NCBI RefSeq assembly: GCF_006120725.1
Contig: NZ_SWMU01000002.1
Location: 372,001-436,000 of the forward strand
Direction of reading: 5' to 3'
DNA: 64,000 bases
Source: Mesohalobacter halotolerans
GTDB taxonomy: Bacteria > Bacteroidota > Bacteroidia > Flavobacteriales > Flavobacteriaceae
Part shown: positions 43,983 to 54,362 of the stretch, piece by piece
How the letters are laid out: every line of letters begins with the position of its first letter
How positions within the stretch are numbered: the stretch's first letter is position 1
Position numbers and translations under genes: made by a program
Notes under the pieces: model-generated
Databases searched by the model: none
What the model was told of the DNA's origin: nothing
What the model saw: only the letters and a program-made list of their open reading frames with translations

Positions 43983-44012
43983 AAAGAATACCGAAGTTTA
44001 TAATAATTTATT

Positions 44013-44020
44013 CAAATCTA
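44013..44020 (-). promoter_or_regulatory. Candidate -7 box for recF
   Basis: The minus-strand sequence TAGATTTG fits TAnnTTTG, about 31 bases before the recF ATG. The nearest TTG is too close, so only part of the promoter is recognised. Confidence 0.35.
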
Positions 44021-44085
44021 CACATTCAATTTCAATTGGGATTTCAAATTTTAAAAAATTAGGCTGAGGTTATCAATAAAAATTA

Positions 44086-44093
44086 TACTTTTG
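44086..44093 (+). promoter_or_regulatory. Candidate -7 box for the TPR protein gene
   Basis: TACTTTTG matches TAnnTTTG and lies 21 bases before the ATG at 44115. A -33 TTG is not evident. Confidence 0.4.
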
Positions 44094-44114
44094 CACGTTG
44101 AATAAAAATAAGAA

Positions 44115-44891
44115 ATGGCTACATATCAAAAACGCGGTGGTAAACCCAAAACAAAAAAAGAAAAACAAGACAAGATTGAGGAAGAGTCAACAACTGCAGA
44201 AGTCTTCAATACCTTAGATGAAAAAGCATCAAAGACCGAAGAGTTTGTTTCAAAATACCAAAATGTTATCGTTGGTGTTATAGTTGTGGTGATATTAGTT
44301 ATCTTAGGTTTTTTAGGCTACAACAAGTTTATTATTCAGCCTCAACAAGAAGAGGCTTCAAATGAGTTAAATCAATCGCAAATTTATTTTGATACGGCTT
44401 TAGAATCTACTAACCCTGTAGAACGCGATTCTTTATTTAACATTGCCATAAATGGTGCTCAAGGCAAGTTTGGATTTGTCGATATAGCCCAAGAATACAG
44501 CTCGACAAAAGCTGGTGACCTCGCCAATTATTACGCCGGAATTTCTTATTTAAATATTGGTGAATACCAAAAGGCCATTGAATATCTTGAAAAATTTAGT
44601 GCTGATGACGAAATCATTGCAACCTTTGCGATTGGGGCGATTGGAGATGCTTTCTTACAGCTGGAACAAGAGGAAGATGCTTTAGAGTATTTTGAAAAAG
44701 CAGCAAAGCGAAAAGACAACAACTATACCACACCTAAATATTTATTTAAAGCTGCATTAACCGCCATTCAACTTGATAAAGCAGATAAAGCTGTTGAATA
44801 TTTAGAAACTATTGAAGAAAAGTACCCCGATTCTGAAGAAGCCAAGAAACTTGCGCCTTACCTCGGTAAAGCCCAAGCTATGAAATCATAA
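44115..44891 (+). CDS. Membrane-anchored tetratricopeptide repeat protein
   Basis: The 258-residue protein has a basic, polar N-terminal tail (about 1-48). One membrane helix follows (VIVGVIVVVILVILGFLGY), then a periplasmic helical repeat region. TPR-like units are seen at DLANYYAGISYLNIGEYQKAIEYLEKF, IGDAFLQLEQEEDALEYFEKAAKR and FKAALTAIQLDKADKAVEYLETI. It resembles YfgM-like ancillary proteins of the translocon, but that is only an analogy. It is followed by ribH after 3 bases. Confidence 0.88.
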   Translation: MATYQKRGGKPKTKKEKQDKIEEESTTAEVFNTLDEKASKTEEFVSKYQNVIVGVIVVVILVILGFLGYNKFIIQPQQEEASNELNQSQIYFDTALESTNPVERDSLFNIAINGAQGKFGFVDIAQEYSSTKAGDLANYYAGISYLNIGEYQKAIEYLEKFSADDEIIATFAIGAIGDAFLQLEQEEDALEYFEKAAKRKDNNYTTPKYLFKAALTAIQLDKADKAVEYLETIEEKYPDSEEAKKLAPYLGKAQAMKS

Positions 44892-44894
44892 ATT

Positions 44895-45401
44895 ATGGCC
44901 ACTGCTGGAAACAATCTTTCAGAATACGATGCAGAGAATGTCCCAAACGCCAAAACCTTTAAGCTTGGTTTAGTCGTTTCAGAATGGAATGCAGACATCA
45001 CACAAAATCTATTTCAAGGGGCTTTTGATGCCTTTATGTCGCATGGTGCAATAAAAGAAAACATTGTGCGCTGGAATGTACCCGGGAGCTTTGAACTCAT
45101 TTACGGCGCTAAAAAAATGGCAGAAAGCTTCGATATGTTAGATGTGATTATCGTCATAGGTTCAGTCATAGAAGGCGAGACTAAACATTTTGACTTTGTT
45201 TGCCAGGGCGTCTCAAATGGTGTTGCTCAACTTAATGTCGAGCTTGATATCCCCGTCGTTTTTTGTGTACTAACCGATCAGAACAAACAACAATCAATTG
45301 ACCGTTCTGGTGGTAAACACGGTAATAAAGGCACCGAAGCTGCCATTGCAGCGATCAAAATGGCGCAATTAAGGCAAGACGCCAAATTTTACAAACCCTA
45401 A
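44895..45401 (+). CDS. ribH: 6,7-dimethyl-8-ribityllumazine synthase
   Basis: The 168-residue enzyme condenses 3,4-dihydroxy-2-butanone 4-phosphate with the pyrimidine precursor in riboflavin synthesis. Motifs include VSEWNADIT (about 28-36), the WNVPGSFEL substrate loop (about 60-68), VIGSVIEGETKHFDFVC (about 90-106) with the catalytic His, and FCVLTDQNKQQSIDR (about 122-136). Length is normal. The gene starts 3 bases after the TPR gene stop and has no room for an FMN riboswitch, so it is presumably expressed from the TPR gene promoter. Confidence 0.96.
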   Translation: MATAGNNLSEYDAENVPNAKTFKLGLVVSEWNADITQNLFQGAFDAFMSHGAIKENIVRWNVPGSFELIYGAKKMAESFDMLDVIIVIGSVIEGETKHFDFVCQGVSNGVAQLNVELDIPVVFCVLTDQNKQQSIDRSGGKHGNKGTEAAIAAIKMAQLRQDAKFYKP

Positions 45402-45407
45402 CAATAT

Positions 45408-46640
45408 ATGTCAGCTCAGGTATTGTTTTATATCATCTTAGGTATTGTTGTTGTCAGCTTTATTTTTGATCAGCTATTAGATTATCTTAATACTAAACAC
45501 TTTAACGACCCCATTCCAGATGAACTCCGAGATGTCTATGATACTGACGAATATCAAAAATCACAACACTACAAGGCTGATAAAAATAAATTAAGTCTAT
45601 TCAGCGATTGGGTATCATTTATAGGAATTCTCATTTTTCTCCTTTTAGATGGTTTTGCTTTTATCGATGGTATTGCTAGAGATTTGGCCAATCACCCAAT
45701 AACAATTGCTTTGATCTTTTTTGGCATCCTAATGTTAGCCAGTGATATTGTTTCAACGCCATTTAGTTACTATTCTACATTTGTGATTGAAGAAAAGTAT
45801 GGTTTTAATAAAATGACTCCAAAAACCTTTTGGATAGATAAACTAAAAGGTTGGTTATTAGGTGCCCTCATAGGTGGTGCTTTGCTCAGTCTTATCATTT
45901 GGTTTTACCTTCTATTCCCAAATACGTTTTGGATATATGCTTGGGGGCTTATCAGCGTATTCAGTTTGTTTATGAATATGTTTTATACCAAACTCATTGT
46001 GCCATTGTTCAATAAACAAACCCCACTTGGAGAAGGCAGCTTAAGAGATAAAATTGAAGCTTACGCAAAAAAGGTAGGATTTCAGTTAGACAATATTTTT
46101 GTGATTGATGGTTCTAAGCGTAGCACAAAAGCCAATGCCTATTTCTCTGGCTTTGGCTCGCAAAAACGCATTACGCTTTTCGATACCTTAATTGAAGATT
46201 TAGACGACGAAGAAATAGTTGCGGTTTTAGCCCATGAAGTTGGTCATTATAAACATAAACATATTGTTTATAATCTTACGCTTTCTATTATCAGTACAGG
46301 TCTAACACTATGGTTGCTATCGCTAATGGTTGGAAATCCAATACTTTATGAGGCTTTAGGTGTAAAACAACAAGGGTTTCATATCGGACTCATTGCGTTT
46401 GGATTGCTCTACACACCCATTTCGACACTCACAGGTTTTCTGATGAATATTTTATCACGAAAATTTGAATATCAAGCTGATAATTTTGCTAAAAATACTT
46501 ATGCAGGACAATATCTGATCAGTTCTCTAAAAAAGTTATCTCAAAAAAGTTTAAGCAATTTAACGCCGCATCCGCTTTATGTCAAAGTGCACTACTCTCA
46601 TCCAAGTTTATTACAAAGGGTTCAAAACCTTAATAGATGA
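45408..46640 (+). CDS. M48 family metallopeptidase (Ste24/CAAX prenyl protease-like)
   Basis: The 410-residue polytopic membrane protease has five to seven membrane helices. The zinc site is HEVGHYKHKH (about 280-289), with a downstream third ligand Glu in LSRKFEYQADNFA (about 349-361). The overall sequence, including SKRSTKANAYFSGFG, matches Ste24-type CAAX proteases. In bacteria these probably cut misfolded membrane proteins or clogged translocons. The last gene of the TPR-ribH run, it starts 6 bases after ribH. Confidence 0.94.
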   Translation: MSAQVLFYIILGIVVVSFIFDQLLDYLNTKHFNDPIPDELRDVYDTDEYQKSQHYKADKNKLSLFSDWVSFIGILIFLLLDGFAFIDGIARDLANHPITIALIFFGILMLASDIVSTPFSYYSTFVIEEKYGFNKMTPKTFWIDKLKGWLLGALIGGALLSLIIWFYLLFPNTFWIYAWGLISVFSLFMNMFYTKLIVPLFNKQTPLGEGSLRDKIEAYAKKVGFQLDNIFVIDGSKRSTKANAYFSGFGSQKRITLFDTLIEDLDDEEIVAVLAHEVGHYKHKHIVYNLTLSIISTGLTLWLLSLMVGNPILYEALGVKQQGFHIGLIAFGLLYTPISTLTGFLMNILSRKFEYQADNFAKNTYAGQYLISSLKKLSQKSLSNLTPHPLYVKVHYSHPSLLQRVQNLNR

Positions 46641-46786
46641 TAAAATTATCAAATTTATAGAGATTAATAGCCATCTAAATGACATAACGTCTATGGAGGC
46701 TGTTCAATTAAAATACTTTAAATTCATTCAACCATCTTCATACTCAAAAAACTCTTACCAAAAACTGAATATTTAAAGACTACATG

Positions 46787-46815
46787 TTGGTTTCTGAAAA
46801 TATAATTTACTTTTG
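46787..46815 (+). promoter_or_regulatory. Promoter of mfd
   Basis: TTG at 46787-46789, an 18-base spacer and TACTTTTG at 46808-46815 give a good Bacteroidota-type promoter. The predicted start near 46822 leaves an approximately 11-base leader before the ATG at 46833. Confidence 0.55.
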
Positions 46816-46832
46816 CATTTCGATTTGCATAT

Positions 46833-49800
46833 ATGACCAAGTCAGATCTTATAAATCATTTTTCTAAGGCCAATCCAGTACAACCATTATTATCTTTAAT
46901 AGAGGGCGACGTTCCTAAAAGTTTTTTTATCAAAGGACTGGTTGGATCATCCAAATCACTTTACACTCTCCAACTTTTCAACACGAGTAATCGGCCACTG
47001 GTCTTCATTTCAAAAGATAAAGAAACTGCGGCCTATCATCTCAATGAACTTGAAGATTTTATCGGCAAAGATCAGGTCTTGTTTTATCCGGGAAGTTATC
47101 GCAGACCTTATGAAATTGAAGAAACAGACAACGCTAATGTCTTACTTCGGGCCGAAGTCTTAAACCGATTAAATTCAAGAAAAAAACCGGCACTTATTGT
47201 CACCTATCCCCATGCCCTTTTTGAAAAAGTCGTCACTAAAAGTGAACTCAAACGCAATACCTTAAAAATTTCAGTCGGTGATAAACTGGATTTGGATTTT
47301 GTCAATCAAACTTTGTTTGAATATGAGTTTAAACGTGTTGATTTTGTCACTGATCCCGGGGAGTTTTCTGTTAGAGGTGGTATTATAGACATTTTTTCGT
47401 TTAGCAACGATGAACCTTTTAGAATCGAGTTTTTTGATGATGAGGTTGAAAGCATACGCAGTTTTGATATAGAAACTCAACTATCTCATGAAACGCTTCG
47501 TAAGGCTTCCATCATGCCGAATGTAGAAAACAAACACATTCAGGAAAAACGACAGAGCTTTTTACAATATATAAATTCAAAAAGCTTGATCATCACAGAA
47601 CATCCGGAATTACTTAAAACAGATCTGGATGTATTATATAAAAAAGCGGTTTCTGATTTTAAAAATCTATCTCAAAATGTCAATTATTCAAAACCTGAAG
47701 AACTATTTTCTGATGGTAAAACAATCATAAGTCAGCTCAAGGATTTTAATTGCATAGAGTTTGGTCAACAACAATATTTAAAACCCGATAAAACACCTGT
47801 ATTTAAATGTGAAATAGCACCTCAACCTGCATTTAATAAGAAGTTTGACTTGCTCATAGACAATTTAAAAGAATATCGCGACCTGGGTTATACGAATTTG
47901 ATTTGTTGTATTAATCAGCAACAAGCCAAACGTTTTCATGACATTTTTGAGGATATGGGTTTTACTAACTATAAAACCATGATTCTCGGGCTTCATGAAG
48001 GCTTTATCGATCATAAAAGCAAGTTAGTCTGTTATACGGATCATCAAATTTTTGAGCGTTACCACAAATTCAAACTCAAAAACAAATTTTCAAAAAAACA
48101 AGCCATTACGCTCAAGGAGCTCACGCAGCTGGAGCGTGGTGATTACGTCACACATATCGATCATGGTATTGGAAAGTTTGGTGGACTTCAAAAAATAGAT
48201 GTCGATGGCAACACCCAAGAAGCTGTAAAATTGGTCTATGGTGAAGGCGATATTTTGTATTTGAGTATACATGCCCTTCATAAAATCTCCAAGTACAACG
48301 GCAAAGATGGTCAAGCCCCAAAAGTCTACAAACTTGGAAGTAAAGCCTGGAAAAGACTCAAACAAAAAACCAAAACTCGGGTTAAAAAAATAGCCTTTGA
48401 CCTAATCAAACTGTACGCTAAACGCAAACTCAAAAAAGGCTTCCAATTTGGACCGGATTCGTATTTACAACATGAGTTAGAAGCTTCTTTTATTTATGAA
48501 GATACTCCGGACCAAAGTACGGCTACAGCATCGGTCAAGAAAGATATGGAAAGTGAGCAACCCATGGATCGCCTAGTCTGTGGAGATGTTGGGTTTGGTA
48601 AAACAGAAGTTGCCATTAGAGCAGCTTTTAAAGCTGTAGATAATGGTAAACAAGTTGCTGTATTGGTTCCCACGACTATTCTGGCTTTTCAACACCATAA
48701 AACATTTTCTGAGCGCTTAAAAGATTTTCCAGTCACTATAGATTATTTGAATCGTTTTAAGACGGCTAAAGAAAAAAGAGAAACCCTAAGTGACCTCAAA
48801 GCAGGTAAACTAGACATAATTATTGGAACGCATCAGCTGGTCAACAAACCTGAATACTTTAAGGATTTAGGTCTGCTCGTAGTCGATGAAGAACAAAAGT
48901 TTGGCGTATCAGTTAAAGACAAATTGAAAACCATAAAAACTAATGTTGATACCTTAACCCTAACGGCAACACCAATACCTCGAACCCTTCAATTCAGTTT
49001 AATGGCGGCAAGAGATTTGTCTACAATCAGTACACCACCACCCAATCGCTACCCAATTGAAACCCAAGTGATCCGTTTTTCTGAAGATATTATTAGAGAT
49101 GCTATTTCATACGAAATTCAGCGCGGTGGACAAGTATTTTTTATCAATAATAGAATTGAAAATATCAAAGAAGTTGCCGGTTTATTACAACGATTGGTCC
49201 CTGATGCTAGAATCGGTATTGGACATGGACAGATGGATGGAAAAAAACTTGAAAATCTCATGCTGGATTTCATGAATAATAAGTTTGACGTTCTCGTGTC
49301 TACAACAATTATTGAAAGTGGCTTAGACATTACAAATGCCAACACGATTATTATCAATAACGCTAACCACTTTGGTATTTCAGATCTTCACCAAATGAGA
49401 GGACGTGTGGGTCGAAGCAACAAAAAAGCCTTTTGTTACCTTATCACACCAGGCTTGACACACATGACTCCGGATGCAAGAAAACGAATTACAGCTCTTG
49501 AACAATTTTCAGATTTAGGGAGTGGGATAAAGATTGCAATGAAAGATCTTGAAATAAGAGGTGCCGGTGACTTACTGGGCGGTGAGCAAAGTGGATTTAT
49601 CAATGAAATAGGCTTTGACACCTATCAGAAAATACTCAATGAGGCAATCGATGAACTTAAAGAAAAAGAATTTAAAGACCTTTACGACAAGAATGACAAA
49701 ACTATAGATACCAACGATTTTGTAAAAGATGTTCAAATTGATACCGACTTTGAAACCTTATTCCCAGACGATTATATCAACAATATAGCAGAACGCCTTA

Positions 49801-50180
49801 ATTTATATACCAAACTGAACGAGCTTAAAAGCGAAAAAGACCTGGAAAAATTTCACTTAGCATTAAAAGACAGATTTGGTGAATTGCCCGTACAGGCCAT
49901 TGACCTTTTAGAAACGATAAAATTGAAATGGAAAGCCTCAAAGCTAGGCTTAGAAAAGTTGGTTCTAAAACACAATCAAATGATTGGCTATTTTATCGCC
50001 GATCAAGAATCCTTATTCTACCAAAGTGAAGTCTTTAAACAAATCCTGCTTAAAGTTCAAAAAAACCCAAAAGACTTAGCATTAAAAGAAAAGAAAACAA
50101 GAAATGGCTTAAGGCTTTTACTCAAGTTTGGTGAAGTAAAAAATATTAAAGAAGCCACAAAAAAGCTAAACCAGTTTTAA
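46833..50180 (+). CDS. mfd: Transcription-repair coupling factor
   Basis: The 1115-residue protein has Mfd domains in order. The UvrB-like N-terminal module comes first (about 1-300, FYPGSYRRPYEIEETD and RGGIIDIFSF). The RNA polymerase-interacting CarD-like domain is ERGDYVTHIDHGIGKFGGL (about 432-450). The helicase core has Walker A VCGDVGFGKTEVAIRAAF (about 584-601), DEEQKFGV and TATPIPRTLQFSL, followed by HQMRGRVGRS. A C-terminal TRCF domain ends the protein (about 980-1100). It removes stalled RNA polymerase and recruits UvrA. It has its own promoter-like sequence. Confidence 0.97.
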   Translation: MTKSDLINHFSKANPVQPLLSLIEGDVPKSFFIKGLVGSSKSLYTLQLFNTSNRPLVFISKDKETAAYHLNELEDFIGKDQVLFYPGSYRRPYEIEETDNANVLLRAEVLNRLNSRKKPALIVTYPHALFEKVVTKSELKRNTLKISVGDKLDLDFVNQTLFEYEFKRVDFVTDPGEFSVRGGIIDIFSFSNDEPFRIEFFDDEVESIRSFDIETQLSHETLRKASIMPNVENKHIQEKRQSFLQYINSKSLIITEHPELLKTDLDVLYKKAVSDFKNLSQNVNYSKPEELFSDGKTIISQLKDFNCIEFGQQQYLKPDKTPVFKCEIAPQPAFNKKFDLLIDNLKEYRDLGYTNLICCINQQQAKRFHDIFEDMGFTNYKTMILGLHEGFIDHKSKLVCYTDHQIFERYHKFKLKNKFSKKQAITLKELTQLERGDYVTHIDHGIGKFGGLQKIDVDGNTQEAVKLVYGEGDILYLSIHALHKISKYNGKDGQAPKVYKLGSKAWKRLKQKTKTRVKKIAFDLIKLYAKRKLKKGFQFGPDSYLQHELEASFIYEDTPDQSTATASVKKDMESEQPMDRLVCGDVGFGKTEVAIRAAFKAVDNGKQVAVLVPTTILAFQHHKTFSERLKDFPVTIDYLNRFKTAKEKRETLSDLKAGKLDIIIGTHQLVNKPEYFKDLGLLVVDEEQKFGVSVKDKLKTIKTNVDTLTLTATPIPRTLQFSLMAARDLSTISTPPPNRYPIETQVIRFSEDIIRDAISYEIQRGGQVFFINNRIENIKEVAGLLQRLVPDARIGIGHGQMDGKKLENLMLDFMNNKFDVLVSTTIIESGLDITNANTIIINNANHFGISDLHQMRGRVGRSNKKAFCYLITPGLTHMTPDARKRITALEQFSDLGSGIKIAMKDLEIRGAGDLLGGEQSGFINEIGFDTYQKILNEAIDELKEKEFKDLYDKNDKTIDTNDFVKDVQIDTDFETLFPDDYINNIAERLNLYTKLNELKSEKDLEKFHLALKDRFGELPVQAIDLLETIKLKWKASKLGLEKLVLKHNQMIGYFIADQESLFYQSEVFKQILLKVQKNPKDLALKEKKTRNGLRLLLKFGEVKNIKEATKKLNQF

Positions 50181-50333
50181 AATCTTAGTCTTTATTTTGA
50201 TAAGTATTATTCTTTTGGCATAGGAATTGGGTTATATTAGTATTGTTAGACGAAACAGATGTCAATTGATTAAAATGTGGTCTCAGTCAATGCGCAAGCC
50301 ATAATGATATGACATCATGACTAAAAAATAACT

Positions 50334-52784
50334 ATGAGCAATTCAAAAATATTAAATCTTGACAATTTGTCATCACAAGAATTTGATGAAGATGCAGAAT
50401 TAATTCCTTTAATGACAACAGAAGACGAAGAAGAGATCAACTCAGAAGTATTACCGGAAGAACTATCTGTATTACCCTTAAAAAATACAGTGCTTTTTCC
50501 GGGCGTCGTAATTCCTATTACTGCTGGCAGAGATAAGTCTATTAAATTGATTAACGACGCCAATAATTCAAAAAAGGTGATTGGCGTTGTGTCTCAGAAA
50601 AATGAAGAAGACGAAGATCCTGGTTTTAATGATATCAATAAAATTGGTGTTGTCGCCAAAATTTTACGCGTTTTAAAAATGCCAGACGGAAATACGACGG
50701 TAATAATACAAGGTAAAAAGCGCTTTAAAGCCGAACAATCTATTACCGATAAACCCTATATCAAATGTACGGTTTCTGAATTTTCAGAAGACGTCAATGA
50801 TGTCATGACCGAAGAATTTTCAACAATCATTGAAGAACTTAAAGCTTTGGCTTTAAAAATAATAAAAGAAAGCCCAAACATCCCTTCAGAAGCTTCTTTT
50901 GCTGTAAAAAACATAGAAAGCTCATCATTTTTGATCAATTTTATTTCATCAAATATGAGTTTGGAAGTCAAAGAGAAGCAGAAATTATTAGAAATATCTA
51001 ACCTTAAAGAGCGTGCATTAGCAACATTAAGGCACATGAATTTGGAATATCAAAAACTTGAACTTAGAAATGATATTCAATCGCGGGTACAAAGCGATAT
51101 CAGTCAACAGCAAAAAGAATACTTCCTTCACCAGCAAATGAAAACCATTCAGGAAGAACTAGGTGGCGTCTCTCAAGAAAATGAGATAGAAGAGATGCGA
51201 AAAAAAGCGAAGACCAAAAAATGGTCAAAAGATGTTGATGAGCATTTTCAAAAGGAATTGGCTAAGCTGCAAAGGATGAATCCTCAAGTTCCTGAGCATT
51301 CTATTCAAAGAAATTACTTAGAGTTATTTTTAGATTTGCCGTGGCAAAAATTTAGCAAAGACAAATTTGATCTTAAAAAAGCACAAAAAGTTTTAGACAG
51401 AGACCATTACGGTTTAGAAGACGTTAAAAGAAGAATTATAGAATATCTCGCAGTCCTTAAACTGAGAAATGACATGAAATCGCCTATTTTATGTCTTTAT
51501 GGACCTCCTGGAGTTGGAAAAACGTCTTTAGGCAAGTCTATTGCTGAAGCCATAGGTAGAGAATATGTCAGAGTGTCTTTAGGAGGTTTGCGAGATGAAG
51601 CAGAAATTAGAGGACACCGAAAAACCTATATTGGAGCGATGCCGGGACGTATTGTACAAAACATCAAGAAAGCCGGCACCTCAAATCCGGTGTTTGTTTT
51701 AGACGAAATTGATAAGTTGGCGCAAGGACATCAAGGTGACCCTTCTTCTGCCCTTTTAGAAGTTTTAGACCCTGAGCAGAATAATTCGTTTTACGACAAC
51801 TTTTTAGAAATGGGATATGACTTGTCTAAAGTCATGTTTATTGCTACCGCAAATAATTTATCAAGCATTCAACCAGCACTTAGAGACCGTATGGAAATTA
51901 TAAGTGTAAACGGTTATACAGTAGAAGAAAAAATTCAAATTGCCAAAAGGCATCTCATCCCAAAACAAATTGAAGAACACGGTTTAACAAAAAAAGATGT
52001 CAAATTACATAAAAAAGAAATTCAAAGCATCATTGAAGGTTACACCCGAGAATCTGGTGTTCGTGGATTAGAAAAGCAAATCGCTAAAGTCATCCGTGGC
52101 GTGGCTAAAAAAATTGCTTTGGAAGAAGAGTTTACACCTTTACTAAAAAGTGAAGATGTTATTGAAATCTTGGGCGCACCAAAGCTCAAAGCCAACGTTT
52201 ATGAAAACAATCAGGTTGCTGGAGTCGTTACCGGATTAGCCTGGACTTCAGTTGGCGGAGATATTTTATTCATTGAATCTACAGTATCTAAAGGTAAAGG
52301 TCAGTTAAACATTACGGGGAATTTAGGTAAAGTGATGAAAGAATCTGCAACCATTGCGATGGAATACATAAAGTCTCATGCAGAAAAATTTGGCATCAAC
52401 TCCGAAATTTTCGACAAGTATAATGTTCATATTCACGTACCAGAAGGCGCAACACCCAAAGATGGTCCAAGTGCAGGAATAACGATGCTCACCAGTTTGG
52501 TTTCATTATTCACACAACGAAAGGTAAAGCAAAAATTAGCCATGACCGGGGAAATTACATTGAGAGGTAAAGTACTTCCCGTAGGTGGCATCAAAGAAAA
52601 AATATTAGCGGCTAAACGTGCTAAAATTAAAGACATCATTTTATGTCATGAAAACAAGCGTGACATCGACGAGATAAAAGAAGAATACCTCAAAGGACTT
52701 CGTTTTCATTACGTTGAAGACATGTCAGAAGTTTTGGATATTGCTATTACCAACCAAAAAGTAAAGGATGCTAAAGTATTGTAG
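50334..52784 (+). CDS. lon: ATP-dependent protease Lon
   Basis: The 816-residue protein has the N-terminal Lon substrate-binding domain (about 40-240) with [16 protein letters not shown]. The AAA+ domain carries Walker [15 protein letters not shown] (about 389-402), Walker [12 protein letters not shown] and the [16 protein letters not shown] segment. The C-terminal Ser-Lys protease domain has [11 protein letters not shown] (catalytic Ser about 711) and the catalytic Lys in [21 protein letters not shown]. It degrades misfolded and regulatory proteins in the cytoplasm. A terminator overlaps its stop codon. A leader of about 150 bases lies upstream. Confidence 0.97.
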   Translation: MSNSKILNLDNLSSQEFDEDAELIPLMTTEDEEEINSEVLPEELSVLPLKNTVLFPGVVIPITAGRDKSIKLINDANNSKKVIGVVSQKNEEDEDPGFNDINKIGVVAKILRVLKMPDGNTTVIIQGKKRFKAEQSITDKPYIKCTVSEFSEDVNDVMTEEFSTIIEELKALALKIIKESPNIPSEASFAVKNIESSSFLINFISSNMSLEVKEKQKLLEISNLKERALATLRHMNLEYQKLELRNDIQSRVQSDISQQQKEYFLHQQMKTIQEELGGVSQENEIEEMRKKAKTKKWSKDVDEHFQKELAKLQRMNPQVPEHSIQRNYLELFLDLPWQKFSKDKFDLKKAQKVLDRDHYGLEDVKRRIIEYLAVLKLRNDMKSPILCLYGPPGVGKTSLGKSIAEAIGREYVRVSLGGLRDEAEIRGHRKTYIGAMPGRIVQNIKKAGTSNPVFVLDEIDKLAQGHQGDPSSALLEVLDPEQNNSFYDNFLEMGYDLSKVMFIATANNLSSIQPALRDRMEIISVNGYTVEEKIQIAKRHLIPKQIEEHGLTKKDVKLHKKEIQSIIEGYTRESGVRGLEKQIAKVIRGVAKKIALEEEFTPLLKSEDVIEILGAPKLKANVYENNQVAGVVTGLAWTSVGGDILFIESTVSKGKGQLNITGNLGKVMKESATIAMEYIKSHAEKFGINSEIFDKYNVHIHVPEGATPKDGPSAGITMLTSLVSLFTQRKVKQKLAMTGEITLRGKVLPVGGIKEKILAAKRAKIKDIILCHENKRDIDEIKEEYLKGLRFHYVEDMSEVLDIAITNQKVKDAKVL

Positions 52785-52802
52785 AGTGCTTTAGCATCTT
52801 TT
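52767..52802 (+). terminator. Terminator of lon, overlapping its stop codon
   Basis: A perfect 10-bp stem, GATGCTAAAG (52767-52776) with CTTTAGCATC (52789-52798), and a T run follow one another. The left arm is formed by the last codons of lon, and the stop codon (52782-52784) lies in the loop. Confidence 0.85.
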
Positions 52803-52832
52803 CTAGAATATTCCTAGCTTTTGGGGTTTGAT

Positions 52833-54323
52833 TTATAATGTTTTTCCTAAACAGTTTATAACATCTGAAGCCGTGAGTGATAATTCACTGTTTGAAGTAG
52901 TGTAAAAATCTGCTGCTTTTCCATGTATGTAGACCCCTAAAATTGAGGACTCAAGAGGTGAATAGTTTTGACATAAAAAACTTGAAATAATACCCGCTAA
53001 AGCATCTCCACTCCCGGCGGTGGCTAGACCAGAATTTCCTGTAGAATTTATGTAGACTTGATCATCATAGACTGTAAATGTGTAAGCATCCTTTGAAACC
53101 AAAATGATATTGTATTGACGAGAAAACTTCTTCATTTTGTCAAGTTTATCGTACTGATCGCCCCACTCGCCTATTAATCGCTTAAGTTCCCCTTGATGAG
53201 GGGTTAAAATACTTTGATCAGGTAAATCTTCGAACAAATTTTTATTTTTCGATAAAATATTGAGGCCATCTGCATCAATAAGTATTGGCTGTTTAGATAG
53301 ACGTATAAAATATGTTAACGATTTTACGGCCAGCTTGCTTTGACCTAAACCCATGCCAATACAAATGTTTGAGGGTTTAAAATTCAGATGTTTTGGGCTT
53401 ACTTGTTCTATATCATCTGAAGGTATCACCATAGCTTCTGGTACGGAGTGTTGTAATATTTCAACACCACATTGAGGACTCAAAACAGTCACCTTTCCAA
53501 CACCTGATTTAAGTGCTGCTTTTGCCGTTAAACTTACACTTCCCATTATCCCATATTGACCGCCAGCTACAAGTAAATGTCCGTAATCGCCTTTGTGAGA
53601 AAATCTATGGCGTACTTTATAGAAGCCATCAATATACTTTTTATTGACAAACTCAAAATCAGAATCAAGTTTATTAATAAAACTCTTATCTAAACCAATA
53701 TCAATCACTTGAATCTTGCCCAAGGCATTTCCATAATCGGGTAAGAAAAAGTTTAATTTTGGACATTGAAAAGTTAAGGTATAGTCAGCTTCAAAAACAA
53801 TGCTCTGTGGTGGCGTCAACTTACTTAAAAACAAGCCACTGGGAACATCTATAGCTATTCGAAGTGCCTGAGCATGGTTGGCTTTTTTGATGACCTTTTC
53901 TACGAATTCAGGTAAAGCACGATTTAATCCGATACCAAATACGGCATCTATAATTACCGGTTTAAAATTCAAACTTTCAATGTTTGAATCTTCCGTAAAT
54001 TCTTCAACTTTAATTTCAGTTTTAGCCTGAAGCCGGTCAAAATTTATTTTGCAATCCTTTGAATATTCAGTCGTATACTTTAAAACCAAAACTTCAACCT
54101 CATAACCAAGTTGATCAAGATGAAAAGCAATGGCTAAACCATCACCGCCATTGTTACCACTTCCGGCAAGGACAGTAACAGGTTTTGGAGCTTTTAAAAT
54201 AGCTTTAATTTTCTCAACTGCTGCTAATGAAGCGCGTTCCATCAACTCCCAAGATGATATTTTCTGATGCTCAATCGTATATTGATCGGCTTTATGAAGT
54301 TGTGAAGGCGTTAGGATTTTCAT
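52833..54323 (-). CDS. nnr: Bifunctional NAD(P)H-hydrate epimerase / ADP-dependent dehydratase
   Basis: The 496-residue protein fuses two repair activities for hydrated NAD(P)H. The N-terminal YjeF-N epimerase (about 1-215) has VTVLAGSGNNGGDGLAIAFHL (about 49-69) and VIIDAVFGIG. The C-terminal ribokinase-like dehydratase (about 225-490) has KGDYGHLLVAGGQYGIMGS, ILIDADGLN, LTPHQGELKRL and the catalytic GNSGLATAGSGDALAGIIS (about 429-447). It is encoded alone, followed by the interspersed CTAAGG-type element on its 5' side. Confidence 0.96.
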   Translation of the reverse strand: MKILTPSQLHKADQYTIEHQKISSWELMERASLAAVEKIKAILKAPKPVTVLAGSGNNGGDGLAIAFHLDQLGYEVEVLVLKYTTEYSKDCKINFDRLQAKTEIKVEEFTEDSNIESLNFKPVIIDAVFGIGLNRALPEFVEKVIKKANHAQALRIAIDVPSGLFLSKLTPPQSIVFEADYTLTFQCPKLNFFLPDYGNALGKIQVIDIGLDKSFINKLDSDFEFVNKKYIDGFYKVRHRFSHKGDYGHLLVAGGQYGIMGSVSLTAKAALKSGVGKVTVLSPQCGVEILQHSVPEAMVIPSDDIEQVSPKHLNFKPSNICIGMGLGQSKLAVKSLTYFIRLSKQPILIDADGLNILSKNKNLFEDLPDQSILTPHQGELKRLIGEWGDQYDKLDKMKKFSRQYNIILVSKDAYTFTVYDDQVYINSTGNSGLATAGSGDALAGIISSFLCQNYSPLESSILGVYIHGKAADFYTTSNSELSLTASDVINCLGKTL

Positions 54324-54332
54324 TTATTTTTG

Positions 54333-54357
54333 TCTCTCGCTAAGGCGCTAAGGTTTT
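54333..54357. repeat. CTAAGG-type interspersed repeat fragment
   Basis: CTCTCGCTAAGGCGCTAAGG has two CGCTAAGG units in tandem, like the left arm at 58302-58329 (CACGCTAAGACGCTAAGGC) and, more distantly, that at 12364-12381. It lies between nnr and the amidohydrolase gene and lacks an obvious partner arm. Confidence 0.6.
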
Positions 54358-54362
54358 ACTAT

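Noticed and set aside
44800-44895. FMN riboswitch controlling ribH
   Set aside because: ribH starts 3 bases after the TPR gene stop, so no leader exists for a riboswitch, and no RFN-like conserved blocks were seen.
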